Of a stretch of 11,943 nt of DNA, positions 7,400 to 11,943 are shown piece after piece (within the stretch, counting starts at the first letter, position 1; every line of letters starts with the position of its first letter). Made by a program: the position numbers and the translations under genes. This DNA comes from an uncultured Lachnospiraceae bacterium (GTDB taxonomy: Bacteria > Bacillota > Clostridia > Lachnospirales > Lachnospiraceae): positions 1 to 11,943 of the forward strand of contig CACZSB010000208.1 of the NCBI GenBank assembly GCA_902783765.1. Direction: 5' to 3'. The notes beneath the pieces are model-generated. The model was not told where the DNA came from, made no database searches, and was given only the letters and a program-made list of their open reading frames with translations.

Positions 7400-7446
7400 T
7401 TCACACTTCAAGGCAGCTGAAAGACCTTGTACGGAATCTTATTTAA
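7396..7446 (+). pseudogene. Remnant of AbiEii nucleotidyltransferase toxin gene (first 16 codons)
   Basis: ATG at 7396 overlaps the antitoxin stop as ATGA and has GGAGG (7384-7388) seven bases upstream. The peptide MIHTSRQLKDLVRNLI is the characteristic start of AbiEii toxins. A TAA follows at once, and none of the ~280 further residues of the family, including the nucleotidyltransferase GS motif, is present downstream. From about 7439 on, the sequence belongs to the oppositely directed yafQ, whose stop codon overlaps this stub by eight bases. The toxin has therefore been replaced, not just mutated. Confidence 0.75.
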
Positions 7447-7717
7447 ACAATTGTGAATGTGAGCCAAGACGATACAGCATCAATACAAGAATGTCGTTTC
7501 GAATTTCATACACCAAAAGCCAGTCAGGTTCAACATGACATTCTCGCGTTCCCTGATACTCTCCGGAAAGAGCATGATCGCGATATCTCTCATCCAGCTT
7601 CTCTCCGTTTGCCAAAATTTCAACAAGCTCAAAGAGCTTATCAAGGTCTTTGTTTTGCTTTTTTGCCAGCTTTAAATCCTTCTTGAACTGAGCTGTGAAT
7701 TTTACTTCGTACCTCAT
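7439..7717 (-). CDS. yafQ: YafQ-family mRNA interferase toxin
   Basis: 92-residue RelE/ParE-superfamily toxin, the same size as E. coli YafQ. Members cut mRNA in the ribosome during translation. The family signature is complete: DHALSG, RECHVEPDWLLVY and RLGSHSQLF. By alignment to E. coli YafQ the functional residues are all kept: His48, His61, Asp65, His87 and Phe91. The toxin is therefore predicted to be active. Its ATG overlaps the dinJ stop codon as ATGA, so translation is coupled to the antitoxin. Its 3' end overlaps the stub of the AbiEii gene on the other strand. Confidence 0.92.
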   Translation of the reverse strand: MRYEVKFTAQFKKDLKLAKKQNKDLDKLFELVEILANGEKLDERYRDHALSGEYQGTRECHVEPDWLLVYEIRNDILVLMLYRLGSHSQLFK

Positions 7718-7986
7718 GCTTCCAGTGCCGCCCGAAGTTCATCCATATTTGTATAACCCTTCACACTGCGGTTGGCTGCAAGCTGCCTTCCTTCCTCAAT
7801 TGCCGCGGCCGTCAGCTCATTCGGCACATCGAGCTTTAAAACAAAGGGAATGCCATTTTCACGGATCGTGGTTCTTAAAAACATATTAATTGCTGTGGTC
7901 ATATTAAGACCAAGTTCAGAGAAGATTTTATCCGCTTTGTCTTTTATCTCCTTATCTGTTCTAATATTCAAATTTGTTGTAGCCAT
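7714..7986 (-). CDS. dinJ: DinJ/RelB-family antitoxin
   Basis: 90-residue antitoxin. The N-terminal half is a ribbon-helix-helix DNA-binding domain (TTNLNIRTDKEIKDKADKIFSELGLNMTTAINMFLRTTIRENGIPF), followed by a C-terminal segment that would wrap YafQ. It neutralises the toxin encoded just downstream and, with it, represses the shared promoter. GGAGGAGGT precedes the ATG at a short distance. The start is firm because the ATTNLNIR beginning is typical of the family. Confidence 0.92.
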   Translation of the reverse strand: MATTNLNIRTDKEIKDKADKIFSELGLNMTTAINMFLRTTIRENGIPFVLKLDVPNELTAAAIEEGRQLAANRSVKGYTNMDELRAALEA

Positions 7987-8008
7987 ATTGCACCTCCTCC
8001 CTGCCTAT

Positions 8009-8050
8009 AGCATATTCAAAATTTCGGCTGTTGTCAATACACTGTCAATA
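8009..8050 (-). promoter_or_regulatory. dinJ-yafQ promoter with a direct repeat over the -35 box
   Basis: On the minus strand a perfect -35 TTGACA (8032-8037), 17-base spacer and -10 TATGCT (8009-8014) precede dinJ. The octamer TATTGACA occurs twice (8032-8039 and 8043-8050), 11 bases apart, about one helical turn. The downstream copy contains the -35 box. The repeat could be a binding site for the DinJ-YafQ complex or a duplicated -35. No factor-independent terminator is visible between fbp and this promoter, so read-through from the fbp operon is possible. Confidence 0.55.
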
Positions 8051-8065
8051 TTATTGCCGTCTTTC

Positions 8066-10057
8066 CTACCGCCGGTGGTCTTCCTTCACCGCCCCGTCCC
8101 GGAAGGCCTGGAGTAGCTTTTTCAGTTCATCGGCCTGGGCCTTGAGCTCCCGTCCGATGTCGGAATCCCGTATCTTCATGCGGCTTTCCAGCCTTTCAAA
8201 GACCTCCGGGGTGGAGGTGATATCGAAATTCTCCCGCAGGGCTTTTTCCCGGCCCGCAAAGGGCTGATGGGCCACCATGCGGTAGGAATGGGAATTGAAG
8301 ATCAGGGTATAGCCCGCAATGCCGCTGGTGGCCTGGTAGGCCTTGCAAAAACCCCCGTCGATGACGATCAGCTTGCCGCCCCCTTTGATGGGGCTTTCCC
8401 CCTTGCCGGCCTTCACCGGCACATGGCCGTTGATAATATGGCAATGGGGCCCCGAAAGGCCGAATTCCGCCAGCAGCATCTCGCAAACGGATTTTTCCTG
8501 ATAGAGCCGATAATAGGCATTTTTCGGTTCCGCCCAGGCGGCCTCGTCCCTGATCAGCCGCCGCTCAAAGGTGGTCATCCGGTCCTTTCCGAAAAGGGGA
8601 CTGTTGCGGCCCGCCCAGAGGAACCAAAGGAAGTCCATGCCCGCCTCTTTTTCCGGGGAGCCAGGCTTTAGGTAATAGGCCTTCCGGGCCGATTTATCCG
8701 CATAATCGAAAAGGCTCCGGCCCCGGCGCTCCTTGCCCCCCAGCCGGAAGGAAAGGAGTTCCCCTTCCGGGGTCATGGGCACGCAGCCGTGGAAAATCAG
8801 ATTGCCGTTATATATCTTGTAAAAGCTTCCTTTGGAGAAGAGGAAGCGCACATGGGCCTGAAGCTTTTCGCTGTGTAGGAAGGATTCGGTAAGCTGCCGG
8901 ATCACCGAATCTTCCTCCGGAGTCAGGGTATAGGGGTCCGCCGGATCCACCGTGGGAAAATCCACATCAGCCAGGGGCCAGGTGGTATCGCCAATGGTAA
9001 TCTGACGGCGCTCATAATCGATTTTATCCAGCAGCAGCCGATCCTCCATGCCGTATTCCGGGTGCCGCAATATCTTCTGCCCCTCCAGCTTAAAAAGGAT
9101 CACCGTGATGGCCTTGTGCATCCGGGCGGACAGGAGTTTATCCTTCTCCGAGCAGGCCTCCGCCTCCTCACCCGCCAGCTTAACGGTGAAGCAGGAAACA
9201 TCGCAGTCCTTATAGACCTCGTTGGCAAAGACGGAAAGGGGCCGAAGGGAGATGCCGTAGCCCCGTTCCACCACCTCCAGATTGTTATAGTGAATGGAAT
9301 TGGAAAGAACCGTGGCCACCAGGGTCCGGCTTCCGGAGGCGGCCCCCATCCAGAGGATATCGTGGTTGCCCCATTGCACATCCACGCTGTGATAATTCAT
9401 CAGATCATCCAGAATCACATCCGCCCGGGGCCCCCGGTCGAAGATATCGCCCACCAGGTGAAGATGATCCACCGCCATGCGTTTAATGAGCCCCGCCAGG
9501 GCCTGGATCAGCCCCTCCGCCTGGTCGATCTCAATGACCGTGGCAATGATTTTTTCAAAATAGTCGTGTTTATCCACCTCTTCCGAGTGGGTATGAAGCA
9601 GTTCTTCTATGATATAGGCATATTCCGGAGGCAGGGCTTTGCGGACCTTGGAACGGGAATAGCGGGAGGATACCGCCCGTGCCAGCTCCACCAGCCGCCG
9701 CAGGGTAATGCGGTACCATTCCTCCGGGTCCTGCAGGGTGGGCAAGATCAGCTTCAGCTTGTCCTTGGGATAATAGATCAGGGTGGCCAGCTGGTCCCGG
9801 TCCGGGGTGGAAACGCTGTTCCCAAAAAGGGCGTCGATGCGCTCCCGCACCACGCCGGAGCAGGAATTCAAGATGTGCCGGAAGGCCTCGTGCTCCCCGT
9901 GGACATCGGAAATAAAATGCTCACAGGCCTTGGGCAGATTCATAATGGCCTGGAGATTGATGATCTCCGTGCCGGCGGCCTGGACCGTGGGAAACTCCCG
10001 GGCCAAAAGCTCTAAAAAACGAAGCTCTTCCTGAGTATATATTTTTGCCTCTTTCAT
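8066..10057 (-). CDS. fbp: Fructose-1,6-bisphosphatase, class III (Firmicutes type)
   Basis: 663-residue cytoplasmic enzyme that hydrolyses fructose 1,6-bisphosphate to fructose 6-phosphate, the committed step of gluconeogenesis. It belongs to the class III family of Firmicutes, a metallophosphoesterase unrelated to the E. coli enzyme. The metal-binding motifs are present in order: SDVHGEHEAF (Asp51, His53), GDIFDRGPRAD near residue 202 and QWGNHDI near 229, with INGHVPVKAGKGESPIKGGG toward the C-terminus. Length is normal for the family. The start ATG overlaps the TGA of the HAD gene by four bases. GAGG lies 11 bases upstream, a long spacing, so translational coupling probably matters. Known class III enzymes use Mn2+ and respond to phosphoenolpyruvate; that is family knowledge. 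Confidence 0.95.
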   Translation of the reverse strand: MKEAKIYTQEELRFLELLAREFPTVQAAGTEIINLQAIMNLPKACEHFISDVHGEHEAFRHILNSCSGVVRERIDALFGNSVSTPDRDQLATLIYYPKDKLKLILPTLQDPEEWYRITLRRLVELARAVSSRYSRSKVRKALPPEYAYIIEELLHTHSEEVDKHDYFEKIIATVIEIDQAEGLIQALAGLIKRMAVDHLHLVGDIFDRGPRADVILDDLMNYHSVDVQWGNHDILWMGAASGSRTLVATVLSNSIHYNNLEVVERGYGISLRPLSVFANEVYKDCDVSCFTVKLAGEEAEACSEKDKLLSARMHKAITVILFKLEGQKILRHPEYGMEDRLLLDKIDYERRQITIGDTTWPLADVDFPTVDPADPYTLTPEEDSVIRQLTESFLHSEKLQAHVRFLFSKGSFYKIYNGNLIFHGCVPMTPEGELLSFRLGGKERRGRSLFDYADKSARKAYYLKPGSPEKEAGMDFLWFLWAGRNSPLFGKDRMTTFERRLIRDEAAWAEPKNAYYRLYQEKSVCEMLLAEFGLSGPHCHIINGHVPVKAGKGESPIKGGGKLIVIDGGFCKAYQATSGIAGYTLIFNSHSYRMVAHQPFAGREKALRENFDITSTPEVFERLESRMKIRDSDIGRELKAQADELKKLLQAFRDGAVKEDHRR

Positions 10058-10704
10058 AGTATAATTTTCCTCAAATTTTCTACTTTATCCAGATAATAGT
10101 CGCTGTTTTCTTTCATAAATTCCTGGATGTCAGGGTAGTCCCCCGCCCAGGCGGCGGCGGCAAAGGGCACGCCGGCGGCCCGGGCCATGTCGTAGCCGGG
10201 CTTCAGATCATCCAGCACCAACACCTCTTCGGAGGCCAGATGGAAGTCACCCAGCACCTGCAAAACGCTCCAGGGATCGGGCTTGCGCTGCTGGGCCGGC
10301 AGCTCCCAGCCGTAGATCCGGTCCGGTTCCGGCAGACCCCCGGTTTGATAATCCCGGCGGATATAATCGCTGTAGGAATGGGAGCTGACACAGATCAGGC
10401 CTCCTGCCCTGCGAAATTCCCAAAGAATCTCGGCCATGCCCGGGTAAGGGGCCGGAATATGCTCCGCCACATAGGCCCGCCAGAACCGCTCCTCCTCCTC
10501 CATCTCTTTTTCGTTTAAGCCCACAATATCCTGAAAAAAGGGCAGGACCCCCGGGTGAAAATTGTAGGTGAAGTATTCCTTCAGGCTGATATCCGTGCCC
10601 CCCTTATATTGATCCATATAGGCCAGGAAGGCAGGATAATGCACCGTGGCGGTGGAATCCACCACGGTGTCGTCGTGATCTAAAACAATGCATTTATATG
10701 CCAT
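10054..10704 (-). CDS. HAD-family hydrolase, predicted small-molecule phosphatase
   Basis: 216-residue HAD-superfamily protein with the four catalytic motifs: LDHDDTVV (nucleophile Asp9, acid/base Asp11), VSSHS (Ser107/108), Lys141 in RKPDP, and VLDDLK (Asp165-Asp166). A helical cap lies between motifs I and II, as in phosphoglycolate-phosphatase-like members. The substrate cannot be read from the sequence. The ATG at 10704 is preferred because MAYKCIVLDHDDT is the typical HAD start; an earlier in-frame start would add 17 residues that only overlap ruvB. It overlaps ruvB by 11 bases and fbp by 4, so the three genes are tightly coupled. Position before fbp hints at sugar-phosphate or damaged-metabolite hydrolysis, but this is only inference. 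Confidence 0.85.
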   Translation of the reverse strand: MAYKCIVLDHDDTVVDSTATVHYPAFLAYMDQYKGGTDISLKEYFTYNFHPGVLPFFQDIVGLNEKEMEEEERFWRAYVAEHIPAPYPGMAEILWEFRRAGGLICVSSHSYSDYIRRDYQTGGLPEPDRIYGWELPAQQRKPDPWSVLQVLGDFHLASEEVLVLDDLKPGYDMARAAGVPFAAAAWAGDYPDIQEFMKENSDYYLDKVENLRKIIL

Positions 10705-11722
10705 ATTGATCCAGGGTCTCCTGCATGGGCGGAATGGCGTAGCCCAAATGCTCATAGGCTTTTTGCGTAAGCTGCCGGCCCCGGGGGGTCCGTTTCAAAA
10801 AGCCATTTTGCAAAAGATAGGGTTCCACCACATCCTCCAGGGTGCCGCTATCTTCTCCCAGGGCCGCCGCCAGGGTATCCAGTCCCACCGGGCCGCCCCC
10901 GTAGTTCTCTATCATCATCCGCATCATAGCCCGGTCCGTCCGGTCCAGGCCCAGGCCGTCCACCTGCAGGATCTTCAGGGTCTCATCCGCGATTTCCCGG
11001 GTGATTTCCCCCTCGTAGCGCACCTGGGCAAAGTCCCGGACCCGCTTTAAAAAGCGATTGGCCAGCCGGGGGGTCCCCCGGGAGCGGGAAGCAATTTCCA
11101 TGGCCCCCGCCTCGTCAATCCCCACTGCCAGCACCCGGGCAGAGCGTTCCACAATGGTTTTCAATTCCTCTGCCTTATAAAACTCCAGGCGATGCACCAC
11201 CCCGAAACGGTCCCGCAGGGGGGCGGTGAGCATACCGGCCCTGGTGGTGGCCCCCACCAGGGTAAAGGGCGGCAGCTTATAACGCACAGAACGGGCGCCG
11301 CTTTCCTTCCCCAGCACAATATCCACCACAAAATCCTCCATGGCAGGATAAAGCACCTCTTCCACCTGACGATTCAGCCGGTGAATTTCGTCGATAAAAA
11401 GCACATCCCCCGGCTTCATGCCGGAAAGCACCGCCACCAGCTCCCCCGGCTTTTCAATGGCCGGGCCGGAGGTGACCTTCATATTGGCTCCCATTTCATT
11501 GGCAATGATCCCCGCCAGGGTGGTTTTCCCCAGACCGGGGGGGCCATATAAAAGCACGTGGTCCAGGGGTTCCTTCCGGCCCCGGGCCGCGTCGATATAA
11601 ACTTTAAGGGTATTCTTTAATTCTTCCTGACCGATATATTCCGCCAAAACCCGGGGCCGCAGGGAAAGCTCCAGCTTTTCCTCCTCGGGCAGGCGTTCGG
11701 TACTGATGGTCCGTCTTTCCAT
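10694..11722 (-). CDS. ruvB: Holliday junction branch migration ATPase RuvB
   Basis: 342-residue AAA+ motor that, loaded by RuvA, drives branch migration of Holliday junctions in recombination and repair. Motifs: Walker A GPPGLGKT (60-67), Walker B DEIH (111-114), sensor 1 GATTRAG (157-163), arginine finger in PLRDRFG (Arg170) and sensor 2 RGTPRLANR. It ends in the winged-helix domain with RTPRGRQLTQKAYEHLG. Length and all key residues are normal. AAGGAGGT lies seven bases before the ATG, and the ruvA tail ends 11 bases upstream, the usual ruvAB order. Confidence 0.97.
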   Translation of the reverse strand: MERRTISTERLPEEEKLELSLRPRVLAEYIGQEELKNTLKVYIDAARGRKEPLDHVLLYGPPGLGKTTLAGIIANEMGANMKVTSGPAIEKPGELVAVLSGMKPGDVLFIDEIHRLNRQVEEVLYPAMEDFVVDIVLGKESGARSVRYKLPPFTLVGATTRAGMLTAPLRDRFGVVHRLEFYKAEELKTIVERSARVLAVGIDEAGAMEIASRSRGTPRLANRFLKRVRDFAQVRYEGEITREIADETLKILQVDGLGLDRTDRAMMRMMIENYGGGPVGLDTLAAALGEDSGTLEDVVEPYLLQNGFLKRTPRGRQLTQKAYEHLGYAIPPMQETLDQYGI

Positions 11723-11733
11723 GGTGGACCTCC

Positions 11734-11826
11734 TTAAAATGAGGCCAGCTTCTGGAAAGCTGCCTGCAATATTTCATCCACGCTCCAGTCCGCTCCGGCC
11801 TCCAGGCTCCGGACCCTCCTTCCCTC
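11734..11826 (-). pseudogene. ruvA: 3' tail of ruvA, upstream part missing or replaced
   Basis: The frame ending at TAA 11734-11736 reads RRVRSLEAGADWSVDEILQAAFQKLASF. This resembles the last helices of the RuvA C-terminal domain, the part that contacts RuvB, and sits directly before ruvB as expected. Going upstream the same frame hits a stop at 11842-11844, and the bases from about 11829 match ruvB instead. Only about 30 codons of ruvA are therefore present. The assignment rests on position and a short peptide, so it is moderate. Confidence 0.55.
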
Positions 11827-11828
11827 TG

Positions 11829-11943
11829 GACAATGTCTACCTTAAAATCCTCCATGGCAGGATAAAGCACCTCTTCAACCTGCCTGTTGAGACGATGGAT
11901 CTCATCAATAAATAAAACATCTTTCGGAGCCAGATTGATCAGA
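11829..11943 (-). pseudogene. Internal fragment of a second, diverged ruvB (runs off right edge)
   Basis: The minus strand encodes LINLAPKDVLFIDEIHRLNRQ followed by VEEVLYPAMEDFKVDIV, equivalent to residues ~99-136 of RuvB including Walker B. After DIV the similarity stops: the expected GK...AR strand is absent and ruvA-like sequence starts in another frame. Codons differ from the intact ruvB (for example TTATTTATTGAT against CTTTTTATCGAC) and are more A/T-rich, so this is not a recent copy of the neighbour. A run of 33 identical bases is nevertheless shared (11844-11876 with 11330-11362). Either the tail of a foreign ruvB or one side of a mis-join. Confidence 0.75.

Noticed and set aside
7987..8065. 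Terminator after fbp
   Set aside because: A small GC stem (ACC/GGT) at the fbp end has no following T run, so no intrinsic terminator is supported.
9062..10015. 317-codon plus-strand open frame opposite fbp
   Set aside because: Shadow of a GC-rich gene; His/Gln/Gly-rich composition with no domain and no start signals, while the minus strand is a clear class III FBPase.
11604..11870. Minus-strand open frame beginning MLYPAMEDFKVDIV
   Set aside because: Not a gene: it joins the ruvB fragment to out-of-frame ruvA and ruvB sequence.

Overview
The window looks like chromosome of a Gram-positive anaerobe of the Clostridia, probably a gut Lachnospiraceae-like species. The reasons are a class III (Firmicutes-type) fructose-1,6-bisphosphatase, a sortase-type pilus/adhesin locus, an AbiE-type antitoxin, strong AGGAGG ribosome binding sites and GC-rich codon choice in the core genes. 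The species cannot be named from sequence alone.

Right side (8066-11943, all minus strand): a core operon read from right to left. It holds the last ~30 codons of ruvA, intact ruvB, a small HAD-family phosphatase overlapping ruvB by 11 bases, and fbp overlapping the HAD gene by 4 bases. At the right edge, the ruvA tail is joined to an internal piece of a second, diverged ruvB (Walker B region). This is either a real rearrangement or an assembly chimera.

Middle (6763-8050): a defence/addiction patch. On the plus strand is an AbiEi-type antitoxin/repressor with its own promoter and operator-like palindromes. The AbiEii toxin gene that should follow is cut off after 16 codons. The remnant abuts, tail to tail, a complete dinJ-yafQ (RelBE-superfamily) toxin-antitoxin pair on the minus strand. 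One toxin module has apparently displaced the toxin half of another.

Left side (1-6671, minus strand): a pilus/adhesin locus. A strong promoter and a ~120-base structured leader precede a very large secreted adhesin: signal peptide, Glu/Thr-rich stalk, adhesin region with two EF-hand-like loops, and four tandem pilin-type isopeptide domains. One missing A in a short A run puts the last pilin domain and the cell-wall anchor out of frame. Downstream, running off the left edge, is a signal-peptidase-like protein whose catalytic Ser and Lys are replaced by Asp and Gly. That is the signature of SipA-type pilus-assembly factors, so sortase and minor pilin genes may lie further left, outside the window.

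The most interesting points are the catalytically dead SipA-like protein beside the giant frameshifted adhesin, the decapitated AbiE system with a DinJ-YafQ module in its place, and the ruvB'-ruvA' junction at the right edge.
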